A stretch of 64,000 nucleotides of DNA from Streptomyces sp. 1222.5 (GTDB taxonomy: Bacteria > Actinomycetota > Actinomycetes > Streptomycetales > Streptomycetaceae), in contig NZ_FNSZ01000001.1 in NCBI RefSeq assembly GCF_900105245.1, forward strand, positions 5,950,001 through 6,014,000. The letters run 5' to 3'. Position 1 is the stretch's first letter, and every line of letters starts with the position of its first letter. A program made the translations under genes and the position numbers. Under the pieces are notes generated by a model. It did no database searches, had not been told where the DNA came from, and worked only from the letters and a program-made list of their open reading frames with translations. Below are positions 15,243 through 23,723 of this stretch, one piece after another.

Positions 15243-15644
15243 TCAGAGGTTCCCGCACTCGAACCACACCGTCTTGCCGCCCCCGGCCCACGGTGTCACC
15301 CCCCACTTCCCGGTCAGGGCGTCGAGCAGGGCCAGTCCCCGCCCGCTCTCCGACTCAGGGTCCGGCGCGTCCGGCATCGAGGGGAGGCGGCGGAAACCGT
15401 CGGTGACCTCGACTCGCACCCCCGCCGTCCGCCGGGCCACCACGACCGTGCAGCGGCGGTCCGGGACGTGCCGCACGACGTTGGTCACCAGTTCGCTCAC
15501 GCCCAGCTCCACGGCGAACGTCAGCTCCGCCAGCCCCCACTCGCGCAGCAGCGAGCGGACGATCCGGCGGATGTGGTGCACCGAGTGCTCGCCGACGGTG
15601 AGGTGCAGGCGGTACTGGGGGGTGCGCGGAATGTTGAGTTTCAC
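15243..15644 (-). CDS. SpoIIAB/RsbW-type ATP-binding protein (HATPase_c_2)
   Basis: 133 residues. The GHKL fold is visible: E-L-G-V-S-E-L-V-T-N-V-V-R-H (N box with catalytic Glu and Mg2+-binding Asn), V-R-V-E-V-T-D-G (G1-like D) and G-R-G-L-A-L-L-D-A-L (G2). Such proteins are anti-sigma or regulatory kinases in Streptomyces. Here it sits divergent to an XRE/DUF397 pair, the classical whiJ/abaA-type arrangement linked to development and antibiotic control. GTG 15644 is chosen as the start because it begins at the natural first strand; an ATG 8 codons upstream has no better site. Confidence 0.87.
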   Translation of the reverse strand: MKLNIPRTPQYRLHLTVGEHSVHHIRRIVRSLLREWGLAELTFAVELGVSELVTNVVRHVPDRRCTVVVARRTAGVRVEVTDGFRRLPSMPDAPDPESESGRGLALLDALTGKWGVTPWAGGGKTVWFECGNL

Positions 15645-15734
15645 GGTACGAGGCTGACCTCGCCTCACTACTCTCGGCTACAGATCGGATACAACGCGTC
15701 CGGCTGTGGACCGAGTTGTCTGGGAGGACCGTCC

Positions 15735-16562
15735 GTGGCCCACATCAACACCCTCGACCCCGGCGCCTCACCGCTCGACTACTACGGCTTCGAACTCCGC
15801 CGCCACCGGGAGGCGGCGGGGCTGACGCAGCGGCAACTGGGGGACATCGTCAATTACACGGGGTCGCTGGTGGGGCAGGTGGAGACGGCGCGGAAGGTGC
15901 CGACGCCCGAGTTCAGTGAACGGGTGGATATGGCGCTGGGGACGGGTGGCTTGCTATCGCGGCTGGTCGACCTGGTGCTGCGCAGCCAGCTTCCGGCATG
16001 GTTCCGGGAGGTGGCGGAGCTGGAGGCGCGGGCGATCGAGATCTGCACGTTCCAGACTCACGTGATCCATGGCCTGCTTCAGTCCGCGTCCTACGTTCGC
16101 TCGGTGCTCGGAGTCCTCGATCAGGTCAACCTCGGTGACCGTTCCGCTGTTCGGCTGGCTCGCCAGCGCATCTTTGAGAAGGGAGAGCCACCAGTCTTCT
16201 GGATGGTGCTCGGCGAGGCCGCGTTGTACCAGGAGATCGGCGGCCGCGAGGTCATGCGCGAGCAACTGGCCAAGCTGTTGTCCTTGGAGGGCGACCCTCG
16301 GATCAACGTGCAGATCCTGCCGTTCACAGCTGGGGAACACGCCGGACTGCAAGGCCCGTTCACCGTCTTCCGCTTTGCTGGCGATCCCCCCATCGTCTAC
16401 ACGGAGAGCTACAGCAGCGGGCATCCGACCGCGAATCCAAGCACCGTCAAGGACTGCTCGCTCCGATACGATCATCTTCGAGCCGCCGCGCTCTCGATCA
16501 AGGACTCGGCGGGGCTGATCCGGCGCGTGATGGAGGACCGCTATGGAGAGCAAGTGGCGTAA
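15735..16562 (+). CDS. XRE-family regulator with C-terminal DUF5753 (whiJ/Scr1 type)
   Basis: 275 residues. Residues ~20-75 are a helix-turn-helix (R-E-A-A-G-L-T-Q-R-Q-L-G-D-I-V-N-Y-T-G-S-L-V-G-Q-V-E-T in pieces), followed by a DUF5753 ligand/effector domain (A-R-A-I-E-I-C-T-F-Q..., V-P-G-L-L-like H-G-L-L-Q-S-A-S-Y, and R-Q-x-I-F). Regulators of this type bind their neighbour DUF397 protein and control sporulation or secondary metabolism. GTG 15735 follows GGGAGGA by 6 bases. The gene overlaps the DUF397 gene by 20 bp and is divergent to the ATPase gene. Confidence 0.9.
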   Translation: MAHINTLDPGASPLDYYGFELRRHREAAGLTQRQLGDIVNYTGSLVGQVETARKVPTPEFSERVDMALGTGGLLSRLVDLVLRSQLPAWFREVAELEARAIEICTFQTHVIHGLLQSASYVRSVLGVLDQVNLGDRSAVRLARQRIFEKGEPPVFWMVLGEAALYQEIGGREVMREQLAKLLSLEGDPRINVQILPFTAGEHAGLQGPFTVFRFAGDPPIVYTESYSSGHPTANPSTVKDCSLRYDHLRAAALSIKDSAGLIRRVMEDRYGEQVA

Positions 16563-16731
16563 GTCCAGCTACAGCGGAGACCAGGGCGGCGAGTGCGTCG
16601 AGGTCGCCGAGTTGGCGGAAGCCGCTGTCGCCCTCCGCGACTCCAAGAACCCGGCGGGACCGATCCTCACGATCGCCCCCGCCACATTCACCCGCTTCGT
16701 CGACTGGGCGTCCGCTACATCCGCTGAATGA
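16543..16731 (+). CDS. DUF397 domain protein, 62 aa
   Basis: Starts M-E-S-K-W-R-K-S-S-Y-S-G-D-Q-G-G-E-C-V-E-V-A and continues with V-A-L-R-D-S-K-N-P-A-G-P and the F-V-D-W-A end, all DUF397 hallmarks, at the normal length. DUF397 proteins are partners of XRE regulators in a toxin-antitoxin-like or developmental switch (whiJ/bldB-associated family). The 20-bp overlap with the upstream regulator implies translational coupling. The 3' end overlaps the convergent thiolase by 17 bp. Confidence 0.9.
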   Translation: MESKWRKSSYSGDQGGECVEVAELAEAAVALRDSKNPAGPILTIAPATFTRFVDWASATSAE

Positions 16732-17884
16732 TCGTCCCGGTGGCCAGGCCGCCGCCCGCGCACATCGTGATGAGCGCGAACTCCTTGTCGGTGCGCTCCA
16801 GTTCGTGGAGCGCGGTGGTGATCAGGCGGGCCCCCGTCGCGCCGACGGGATGCCCCAGCGCGATCGCACCACCGTTGACGTTGACCTTCTCCAGGTCCTG
16901 CTCGAAGACGCGGGTCCAGCTGAGCACGACGGACGCGAAGGCCTCGTTGATCTCCACGAGGTCGATGTCCTTGAGGGACATGCCCGCCTTGCCGAGCACG
17001 GCCTTCGTCGCGTCGATCGGCCCGTCCAGATGGAAGTGCGGGTCGGCGCCCACGAGGGCCTGCGCCACGATCCGCGCCCGCGGCCGCAGTTTCAGCGCAC
17101 GCGCCATCCGCTTCGACGCCCACATGATCGCCGCCGCGCCGTCGGAGATCTGCGAGGAGTTGCCGGCCGTGTGCACGGCCGTGGGCATGACCGGCTTGAG
17201 CCCGGCCAGCGCCTCCATGGACGTGTCCCGCAGTCCCTCGTCCTTGTCCACCAGGCGCCACATGCCCTGCCCCGCGTGCTGCTCCTCCTCGGTGGTGGGG
17301 ACCTGTACGGCGAAGGTCTCCCGCTTGAAGCGCTCCTCGGCCCAGGCGTGGGCGGCACGCTCCTGGGAGCGCAGGCCCAGCGCGTCCACGTTCTCCCGGG
17401 TCAGGCCGCGGTGCCGGGCGATCCGCTCGGCCGCCTCGAACTGGTTGGGCAGGTCGACGTTCCACTCGTCTGGGAACGGCTTGCCCGGCCCGTGCTTCGA
17501 GCCCGAGCCCAGCGGCACCCGGGACATCGCCTCGACCCCGCAGCTGATCCCGACGTCGATCACGCCCGCGGCGACCATGTTGGCCACCATGTGCGAGGCC
17601 TGCTGGGAGGAGCCGCACTGGCAGTCCACCGTCGTCGCCGCGGTCTCGTACGGCAGGCCCATGGCCAGCCAGGCCGTGCGGGCGGGGTTCATGGACTGCT
17701 CGCCGGCGTGGGTCACCGTGCCGCCGACGACCTGCTCGACCGCGTCGGCGGGGATGCCGGTACGGCCGAGGAGTTCACGGTAGGTCTCGCCCAGGAGGTA
17801 GGCGGGGTGCAGATTGGCGAGCGCACCGCCGCGCTTGCCGATCGGGGTCCGTACGGCTTCGACGATCACGGGTTCGGCGGCCAT
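16715..17884 (-). CDS. Acetyl-CoA acetyltransferase / steroid 3-ketoacyl-CoA thiolase (FadA5-like)
   Basis: 389 residues, a full thiolase. The acyl-accepting Cys is C90 in C-Q-C-G-S-S-Q-Q; H345 lies in N-G-G-A-I-A-L-G-H-P-V-G-A-T, and C375 in C-A-G-G-G completes the catalytic triad. It would cleave 3-ketoacyl-CoA thiolytically in beta-oxidation. The 13-of-14 KstR-like operator in its promoter, shared with a divergent CYP125-like P450, argues for sterol side-chain degradation, as for FadA5 in mycobacteria. This substrate is inferred from context. It converges on the DUF397 gene. Confidence 0.88.
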   Translation of the reverse strand: MAAEPVIVEAVRTPIGKRGGALANLHPAYLLGETYRELLGRTGIPADAVEQVVGGTVTHAGEQSMNPARTAWLAMGLPYETAATTVDCQCGSSQQASHMVANMVAAGVIDVGISCGVEAMSRVPLGSGSKHGPGKPFPDEWNVDLPNQFEAAERIARHRGLTRENVDALGLRSQERAAHAWAEERFKRETFAVQVPTTEEEQHAGQGMWRLVDKDEGLRDTSMEALAGLKPVMPTAVHTAGNSSQISDGAAAIMWASKRMARALKLRPRARIVAQALVGADPHFHLDGPIDATKAVLGKAGMSLKDIDLVEINEAFASVVLSWTRVFEQDLEKVNVNGGAIALGHPVGATGARLITTALHELERTDKEFALITMCAGGGLATGTIIQRM

Positions 17885-17913
17885 GGGCGCGGGTCCTCTC
17901 CGAGGCTCGGCTC

Positions 17914-17939
17914 CAGAACTAGTACGCGTTCTAGTTCTG
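17914..17939. promoter_or_regulatory. KstR-like operator between thiolase and P450 genes
   Basis: Inside a 9-bp inverted repeat (CAGAACTAG at 17914-17922, CTAGTTCTG at 17931-17939) lies TAGTACGCGTTCTA (17920-17933), 13 of 14 positions of the mycobacterial KstR consensus TAGAACNNGTTCTA. It is 30 bases upstream of the thiolase start. Confidence 0.7.
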
Positions 17940-18050
17940 CCTGAAGTCTGCGGAGGCGGCGCCCGTCACCGCAAGGGTCTTGCAGGTCTTGAAGTCGCCA
18001 TCTGCACGAGTTCCGCACGCAATTGGGGCGGCGGAATGTCTTGCCACTTG

Positions 18051-18064
18051 TAGAACCCGTTACT
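18051..18064 (+). promoter_or_regulatory. Partial KstR-like site upstream of the P450 gene
   Basis: TAGAACCCGTTACT keeps the left half TAGAAC and the GTT of the right half; the last three bases deviate from TAGAACNNGTTCTA. It lies 58 bases before the P450 ATG. It is weaker than the other sites. Confidence 0.4.
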
Positions 18065-18122
18065 ACCTTCACGGCAGCCTGTATTCCTGATGGGCCGTCA
18101 GACCGGACGACGGGAGCCGCCG

Positions 18123-19358
18123 ATGCACTGCCCCGCGCTGCCCGACGGGTTCGACTTCACCGACCCCGACCTGCTGCACCACCGCGTGCCCCTCCCCGAG
18201 TTCGCCGAGCTGCGCCGCACCGAGCCGGTCCGCTGGATCCCGCAGCCGCACGGCCTCGCGGGGTTCGCCGACACCGGCTACTGGGCGGTGACCCGGCACG
18301 CCGACGTCAAGTACGTCTCCACCCACCCGGAGCTGTTCTCCTCCACCCTCAACACGGCGATCATCCGGTTCAACGAGCACATCGAGCGCGACGCGATCGA
18401 CGCGCAGCGGCTGATCCTGCTCAACATGGACCCGCCGGAGCACACCCGCGTGCGCCAGATCGTGCAGCGGGGCTTCACCCCGCGTTCGATACGCGCTCTG
18501 GAGGACCGGCTGCGCGCCCGCGCGGAGGCGATCGTGGCCGGTGCCCGCGCCCGCTCCGGGCCGTTCGACTTCGTCACCGAGGTCGCCTGCGAACTGCCCC
18601 TTCAGGCCATCGCCGAGCTGATCGGCGTCCCCCAGGAGGACCGCTCCAAGATCTTCGACTGGTCCAACAGGATGATCGCCTACGACGACCCCGAGTACGC
18701 GATCACCGAGGAGGTCGGCGCGCAGTCGGCCGCCGAGATCATCGCCTACGCGATGAACATGGCCGCCGAGCGCAAGAGCTGCCCGGCGCACGACATCGTG
18801 TCGACCCTGGTGGCGGCGGAGGACGAGGGCAACCTGAACTCCGACGAGTTCGGCTTCTTCGTGCTCATGCTCGCGGTGGCCGGCAACGAGACCACCCGCA
18901 ACGCCATCACCCACGGGATGCACGCCTTCCTCACCCACCGCGACCAGTGGGACCTCTTCACCCGGGAGCGGCCCGCCACCGCGGCCGAGGAGATCGTGCG
19001 CTGGGCCACACCCGTCAACGCCTTCCAGCGGACCGCCACGCAGGACACGGAACTGGGCGGGGTGGAGATCAGGAAGGGCGACCGGGTCGGCCTCTTCTAC
19101 GCCTCCGCCAACCACGACCCCGAGGTCTTCGCCGATCCGGACGCCTTCGACATCACCCGGGACCCCAACCCCCACCTCGGCTTCGGGGGCGGCGGCCCGC
19201 ACTACTGCCTCGGCAAGTCCCTCGCGATCCTGGAGATCGACCTGATCTTCCACGCGATCGCCGACGCGATGCCCGGCCTGCGGCTCGCGGAGAACCCGCG
19301 CCGCCTGCGCTCGGCCTGGATCAACGGCGTCAAGGAACTCCAGGTCACCACCGGCTGA
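18123..19358 (+). CDS. Cytochrome P450, CYP125/steroid-monooxygenase-like
   Basis: 411 residues. The I helix carries A-G-N-E-T-T-R-N (oxygen activation), the K helix E-E-I-V-R-W, and the haem loop F-G-G-G-G-P-H-Y-C362-L-G with the thiolate Cys. The N-terminus (F-D-F-T-D-P-D-L, F-A-E-L-R-R-T-E-P-V, H-A-D-V-K-Y-V-S) resembles CYP125/CYP142 steroid C26 hydroxylases, which oxidise the sterol side chain before beta-oxidation. It lacks a membrane anchor and would need ferredoxin, such as the one at 31.2 kb. ATG 18123 follows GGGAG by 7 bases; ATG 18090 is less likely. CYP125-type assignment is a pattern judgement. Confidence 0.85.
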   Translation: MHCPALPDGFDFTDPDLLHHRVPLPEFAELRRTEPVRWIPQPHGLAGFADTGYWAVTRHADVKYVSTHPELFSSTLNTAIIRFNEHIERDAIDAQRLILLNMDPPEHTRVRQIVQRGFTPRSIRALEDRLRARAEAIVAGARARSGPFDFVTEVACELPLQAIAELIGVPQEDRSKIFDWSNRMIAYDDPEYAITEEVGAQSAAEIIAYAMNMAAERKSCPAHDIVSTLVAAEDEGNLNSDEFGFFVLMLAVAGNETTRNAITHGMHAFLTHRDQWDLFTRERPATAAEEIVRWATPVNAFQRTATQDTELGGVEIRKGDRVGLFYASANHDPEVFADPDAFDITRDPNPHLGFGGGGPHYCLGKSLAILEIDLIFHAIADAMPGLRLAENPRRLRSAWINGVKELQVTTG

Positions 19359-19370
19359 CCGCACGGCCGG

Positions 19371-19396
19371 GGCCGACGGAGCCGGTGCCGTCGGCC
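19371..19396 (+). terminator. Hairpin after the P450 gene
   Basis: GGCCGACGG (19371-19379) pairs with CCGTCGGCC (19388-19396) around an 8-base loop, 12 bases after the P450 stop. A rho-independent-type terminator without T-run is likely. Confidence 0.6.
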
Positions 19397-19404
19397 CACC
19401 CCGA

Positions 19405-19448
19405 GGGAGGCAGGAGCACCCTCGTCCCTGCGCCCGTTCCTGCCTCCC
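19405..19448. terminator. Bidirectional hairpin between convergent P450 and DUF1275 genes
   Basis: GGGAGGCAGGA (19405-19415) pairs with TCCTGCCTCCC (19438-19448), an 11-bp perfect stem with a 22-base loop. Placed 25 bases downstream of the DUF1275 stop, it could end transcripts from both strands. Confidence 0.55.
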
Positions 19449-19472
19449 CCGAGGTCCGCCGTTCCCGGCCGG

Positions 19473-20159
19473 CTACTCCCGGCCCGAGGCCGTCAGCGCC
19501 AGTACCGCCGACGCGAGCGCCGCGACCAGCAACGGGATGCCCAGACCGTGGTGGAGCACCAGCCAGGCGCCCAGGCAGGCGCCGGCCAGCATGGCGATCG
19601 CGGAGGCCGTCCGGCGCGGGGAGCGGTGGCCGGTGCCGTCGCCCAGACGGGATTCCGCGGCGAGACCGGTCAGGGTCATGGTCAGCACCGTGGTCGTCAG
19701 GTCGGAGACGCCCAGTCTGCGCACGGTGGCGTTGCGCAGGCCCATCGCGTAGGCCGTGAGGGCGATGAGGGCGTAGACCGTGCCGGTGGTGCCCGGCCGG
19801 ATCAGGGCCACCGCCGCCGAGACCCCGACCAGCAGGGCCTCCGCGGCCAGGGTCAGCCGCGCCCACCTGCGGCGCGAGCCGGAGCCGAGGCGGGCCGCCA
19901 CCCTGCCTCCCGTCGCCGCGCCGAGCAGGAAGCAGACCAGGGAGGTGGCCGTGTGGAGGACGGAGAAGCCGGGCGCGCCGGCCGCGGCGAAGCCGAGGAC
20001 GACGACGTTGCCGGTCATGTTGGCGGTGAAGACCCGGCCCAGCCCCAGATAGCTGACGGCGTCGATCAGCCCGCTCACCACGGTCAGCACCAGGAGTACG
20101 GCCACCAGGCGGACCCCGCGCACCTCCGGGTCCGGCGCCGATGCCTGCGCTGTCGTCAT
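19473..20159 (-). CDS. DUF1275 (YoaK) family membrane protein
   Basis: 228 residues with six predicted membrane helices. The N-terminal signature G-L-I-D-A-V-S-Y-L-G-L-G-R-V-F-T-A-N-M-T-G-N in pieces is diagnostic of DUF1275, as is the later M-G-L-R-N-A-T-V-R-R-L loop and T-L-T-G-L motif. Function is unknown; some members are proposed transporters of small metabolites. ATG 20159 follows GGGAG and skips a 13-residue upstream extension. It converges with the P450 gene. Confidence 0.85.
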   Translation of the reverse strand: MTTAQASAPDPEVRGVRLVAVLLVLTVVSGLIDAVSYLGLGRVFTANMTGNVVVLGFAAAGAPGFSVLHTATSLVCFLLGAATGGRVAARLGSGSRRRWARLTLAAEALLVGVSAAVALIRPGTTGTVYALIALTAYAMGLRNATVRRLGVSDLTTTVLTMTLTGLAAESRLGDGTGHRSPRRTASAIAMLAGACLGAWLVLHHGLGIPLLVAALASAVLALTASGRE

Positions 20160-20408
20160 GGTTGCTCCCGCTGGCCCGACGGACGAGTCGGTGACCACTC
20201 CACCATGCCGGTGGGCGGGGCGCCGGGTGGTCGCGGCACCGGCGTGTGCCCGGCGGCCGGGGGCCGGACACGCGCGCGCACCCCCGCCCGGCGGGGCGAG
20301 GGTGCGGAAGCGTGGGGGGAGGCTCGGAGGGGGCGAGCCGGGTGGAGCGCTCGGCGGAGGGACGCGGCTCGGCAGCGAGCGCTCAGGTGGAGCTCAGTGG
20401 CGTGCTGC

Positions 20409-20822
20409 TCAGTACCAGCCGTTGGCCTGCCAGAAGCTCCAGGCCTGGGCCGGGCTGCCGTAGCGGGACTTCATGTAGTCCAGGCCCCACTTGATCTGGG
20501 TGGCAGGGTTGGTCTTCCAGTCGGCGCCGGCGGAAGCCATCTTCGAACCCGGCAGGGCCTGGACCAGGCCGTAGGCGCCGGACGAGCTGTTGGTGGCGCT
20601 GGCGTTCCAGCCGCTCTCGTGCTCGACGATCTTGCTGAACGCGTTGAACTGCGCGGCGTCCGGGATCATCTTGTGCGCGATCGCCTGGGCGGAGGAGGCG
20701 GAGCTCGGGGCGGCCTGGGCGGGCGCCGCGCTCAGTGCCATACCGGCGGTGGCGGCGGCCACGGCGGCGGCGGTGAGGGCCTTCTTCGGGGAAGCGATGC
20801 GGCGGATGAAGGAGACGGACAC
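20409..20822 (-). CDS. Secreted transglycosylase-like (SLT/resuscitation-type) protein
   Basis: 137 residues from GTG 20822, preceded by AAGAGG 6 bases upstream. The signal peptide (I-R-R-I-A-S-P-K-K, hydrophobic core to A-P-A-Q-A-A, residues 1-37) leads to a short SLT-like domain: V-E-H-E-S-G-W-N-A-S-A-T-N (E-S-G-W-N catalytic-Glu motif of lytic transglycosylases), S-S-G-A-Y-G-L-V-Q-A-L-P and a C-terminal W-G-L-D-Y-M-K-S-R-Y-G-S-P. It would cleave peptidoglycan outside the cell. It is the typical small Streptomyces wall hydrolase. Confidence 0.85.
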   Translation of the reverse strand: MSVSFIRRIASPKKALTAAAVAAATAGMALSAAPAQAAPSSASSAQAIAHKMIPDAAQFNAFSKIVEHESGWNASATNSSSGAYGLVQALPGSKMASAGADWKTNPATQIKWGLDYMKSRYGSPAQAWSFWQANGWY

Positions 20823-21186
20823 GGAGAACCTCTTGCGTCGGGGACGGTGGATCGCCCGCATGGATGGACCACGCGCTGTGGCCGTATGCGTCGGCGCCGC
20901 GGCCCGGGTGGGCTCGTGGCGCCTGGCGACGTCGTCCAGACAAGCAGGCCGGAAACCCGTCCGCAATGACCCCTTTTACTAGTTGTGGCCGGATCGGCGG
21001 TGAACGTCCGCCCTGTGGCGTGGCTCTCAATCAGCAGGCCAGAAGGGGTGCCGGAAGGGATGTATCGGGCAAAACGGGCTACGGCCCCGTGTAGTAGGTG
21101 ATGTGCGTCATGTGGGGTGCTTCACCGACTCGCTCACGAAGCGGATTCGGCGCCTCACGCAGCGACGCGGCCGGATGTGCCGCCGG
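20823..21186. other. Intergenic region, promoter side of the SLT gene and end of the B12 operon
   Basis: 364 bases without a supported gene. It should hold the SLT promoter and the 3' end of the ECF operon. I looked for a ydaO c-di-AMP riboswitch in front of the SLT gene, as found before some Streptomyces wall hydrolases, and did not see its conserved blocks. No strong terminator hairpin is evident either. Confidence 0.5.
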
Positions 21187-22008
21187 TCACGCGCCCGGAC
21201 CGTCGAATGTGACCGCGGTCTCGAACGCGGCCCGCCGGGTGGCCCGGCGCAGCGCGCGCAGCACCGCCGGACCGAGGAACACGGTCAGCAGCACCGTGCA
21301 GACGGCCCGGCCCAGATCCCAGCCGAGGGAAGTGGTCAGGCAGTACGCGACGAAGCGGGCCAGGTTCGCGGGCACCGCCGCCTGCGGGTCGAAGGAGATG
21401 TTCGACGCCGCGGCCCCGAGGAAGGGCCAGCCGGCCAGGTTCATGATCGTGCCGTAGGCGAAGGCGGCCAGGAAGCCGTACACGGCCAGCATCAGCACTT
21501 CCCCCCGGCCGCGCAGCCGCACCGGGCCCGGGAGCAGACCGGCGCCCATCGTGAACCAGCCCATCGACAGCATCTGGAACGGCAGCCACGGTCCGACCCC
21601 GCCCGTGAGCAGCGCGGACGCGAACATCGTCACCGAGCCCAGCGTGAAACCGAATCCCGGTCCGAGCACCCGCCCGCTGAGCACCATCAGGAAGAACATC
21701 GGCTCGATGCCGGCCGTGCCCGCGCCGATCGGGCGCAGCGCCGCCCCGGTCGCGGCCAGCACCCCCAGCATGGCCACGGCCTTCGGTCCGAGGTCCGACT
21801 CCGAGATCGTCGCCGCCACCACCGCGACCAGCAGCAACAGCAGACCCGCGAAGAGCCAGGGCGCGTCCTGGGCGTGCGCGTTCAGCTGGGCGGTGGGCGG
21901 GGCCAGGAAGGGCCAGCCGAAGGCCGCCACCCCCACCGAGCTGACCAGCGCCAGCGCGGCGAGGGAGCGGGGGCCGAGGCGGACGGCGCGCACCCGGGTG
22001 GACGTCAT
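21187..22008 (-). CDS. ECF transporter S (substrate-binding) component, probably for cobalamin
   Basis: 273 residues with six or seven membrane helices. The segments M-F-F-L-M-V-L-S-G-R-V-L-G-P-G-F-G-F, G-P-W-L-P-F-Q-M and F-A-Y-G-T-I-M-N-L fit the S-component fold of the CbrT/QueT-like type. S components capture one vitamin and dock on EcfAA'T. This is the last gene of a five-gene operon behind a cobalamin riboswitch, so B12 or a precursor is the likely ligand. It overlaps the upstream ATPase gene by 4 bp (ATG within the stop region), so translation is coupled. Confidence 0.85.
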   Translation of the reverse strand: MTSTRVRAVRLGPRSLAALALVSSVGVAAFGWPFLAPPTAQLNAHAQDAPWLFAGLLLLLVAVVAATISESDLGPKAVAMLGVLAATGAALRPIGAGTAGIEPMFFLMVLSGRVLGPGFGFTLGSVTMFASALLTGGVGPWLPFQMLSMGWFTMGAGLLPGPVRLRGRGEVLMLAVYGFLAAFAYGTIMNLAGWPFLGAAASNISFDPQAAVPANLARFVAYCLTTSLGWDLGRAVCTVLLTVFLGPAVLRALRRATRRAAFETAVTFDGPGA

Positions 22009-23723
22009 GCCAGTGCCTCCCGCACCTCGGCCACCGTCAGCCAGCGCTGCGGGGCCAGGATCTTCGTCACCTGCGGCGCGAAGGACGGCGACGACACCAC
22101 GATCTCGGCGGTGGGCCCGTCGGCGATCACCTCGCCCTCGGCGAGCAGCACCACCCGGTGGGCGATCTCCGCGGCCAGCTCCACATCGTGCGTGGCCAGC
22201 ACGATCGCGTGCCCCTCGGCGGCCAGGTCCCGCAGGACGACGGCCAGACGGGCCTTCGCCGCGTAGTCCAGGCCGCGCGTCGGCTCGTCCAGCAGGAGCA
22301 GGGGAGGACGGGCGGTGAGCACCACGGCCAGGGCGAGCGCCAGGCACTGGCCCTCGGACAGGTCGCGCGGGTGCGTGCCGTCCGTGATGCCCGGCAGCAG
22401 CCCGGACACCAGCGCCCGGCAGGTGCCGGGCTCGGCACCCGCGTCCCGGTCGGCGGCCGCGCACTCGGCGGCCACCGTGTCGGCGTACAGCAGATCGCGC
22501 GGCTCCTGCGGGACCAGGCCGACGCGGCGGACCAGTTCGCGGGGCGCAGTGCGGTGCGGCGCGGCTCCGCCCACGTCGACCGTGCCGGTGGTGGGGGTGA
22601 CCAGACCGACGAGCGAGTTGAGCAGGGTGGACTTGCCGGCGCCGTTGCGGCCCATGAGGGCGACGGTCTCGCCCGGGGCGACGGTCAGGTCCACGCGGTG
22701 CAGGGCCTCCGTCCGGTTGCGGCGGACGGTGACGTCGTGCAGGACCGCGATGTGCGGGGTGTGCGGTACCGGTGCGGCGGGGCGGCGCCGGAACAGGCCG
22801 CGGCGGGCCGGCCCGGCCGAGTCCTCCGGTACCCGCCGCCGCTGGGCGGGGAGCCGGGCCGCTCGCCCACGCTCGCCGGGTGCCGCCGCGCGGCCGTCCA
22901 CGGCGGCCCCGGCCAGCCGGTCGCGCAGGGGAGCGGCGCGGCGGCGGGCGTCGCGCACCGTCAGCGGGAGCGGGGCCCAGCCCGCCAGCCGGCCCAGGGC
23001 GACGACCGGGGGGTACACCGGGGACGCGGCCATCACCTCGGCCGGGGCGCCGACCACCGGGGCGGCACCGGGCGCGGGCAGCAGGACGACCCGGTCCGCG
23101 TACTGCACCACGCGTTCCAGCCGGTGCTCCGCCATCAGCACGGTCGTCCCCAGGTCGTGCACCAGGCGCTGGAGCACGGCCAGCACCTCCTCCGCCGCGG
23201 CCGGGTCCAGCGCCGAGGTCGGCTCGTCCAGGACCAGCACCCGGGGGTGCGGGGTGAGGACCGAACCGATCGCGACCCGCTGCCGCTGCCCACCGGAGAG
23301 CGTGGCGATGGGCCGGTCCCGCAGCCCCGCCAGGCCCAGCAGATCCAGGGTCTCCTCCACCCTGCGCCGCATCACCGCGGGCGCGAGTCCCAGCGACTCC
23401 ATGCCGTAGGCGAGTTCGTCCTCCACGGTGTCCGTCACGAAGTGGGCGAGCGGATCCTGCCCCACCGTGCCGACCACGTCGGCGAGTTCCCGCGGCTTGT
23501 GGGTACGGGTGTCCCGGCCGGCCACCGTGACCCGCCCGCCGAGGGTGCCGCCCGTGAAGTGCGGGACCAGGCCGCTGACCGCGCCGAGCACGGTCGACTT
23601 GCCCACCCCGGACGGGCCGACGAGCAGCACCAGTTCGCCCTCGGGCACCTCGAAGTCCACGCCCCGGACGGTGGGTCCGGCCGCGCCGTCGTAGGTGACG
23701 CCGACGTTCTCGAAGCGGATCAC
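22005..23723 (-). CDS. Fused energy-coupling factor ATPase (EcfA–EcfA')
   Basis: 572 residues with two ABC domains. Domain 1: Walker A G36-P-S-G-V-G-K-S-T44, signature L142-S-G-G-Q146, Walker B V-L-V-L-D-E (162-167). Domain 2: Walker A G358-R-N-G-A-G-K-S-T366, signature L455-S-E-G-Q459, Walker B L-L-L-L-D-E-P-T. Both sites look intact. A Pro/Arg/Ala-rich linker (about 255-325) joins the domains, replacing the two separate ATPases of other ECF systems. GTG 23723 follows GAGGAG. The gene overlaps its neighbours by 4 bp on both sides. It powers substrate import with EcfT and the S component. Confidence 0.92.
   Translation of the reverse strand: MIRFENVGVTYDGAAGPTVRGVDFEVPEGELVLLVGPSGVGKSTVLGAVSGLVPHFTGGTLGGRVTVAGRDTRTHKPRELADVVGTVGQDPLAHFVTDTVEDELAYGMESLGLAPAVMRRRVEETLDLLGLAGLRDRPIATLSGGQRQRVAIGSVLTPHPRVLVLDEPTSALDPAAAEEVLAVLQRLVHDLGTTVLMAEHRLERVVQYADRVVLLPAPGAAPVVGAPAEVMAASPVYPPVVALGRLAGWAPLPLTVRDARRRAAPLRDRLAGAAVDGRAAAPGERGRAARLPAQRRRVPEDSAGPARRGLFRRRPAAPVPHTPHIAVLHDVTVRRNRTEALHRVDLTVAPGETVALMGRNGAGKSTLLNSLVGLVTPTTGTVDVGGAAPHRTAPRELVRRVGLVPQEPRDLLYADTVAAECAAADRDAGAEPGTCRALVSGLLPGITDGTHPRDLSEGQCLALALAVVLTARPPLLLLDEPTRGLDYAAKARLAVVLRDLAAEGHAIVLATHDVELAAEIAHRVVLLAEGEVIADGPTAEIVVSSPSFAPQVTKILAPQRWLTVAEVREALA

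Noticed and set aside
20823..21186. Possible ydaO (c-di-AMP) riboswitch before the SLT-like gene
   Set aside because: The conserved blocks were not found on the minus strand; only a GC-rich leader is visible.
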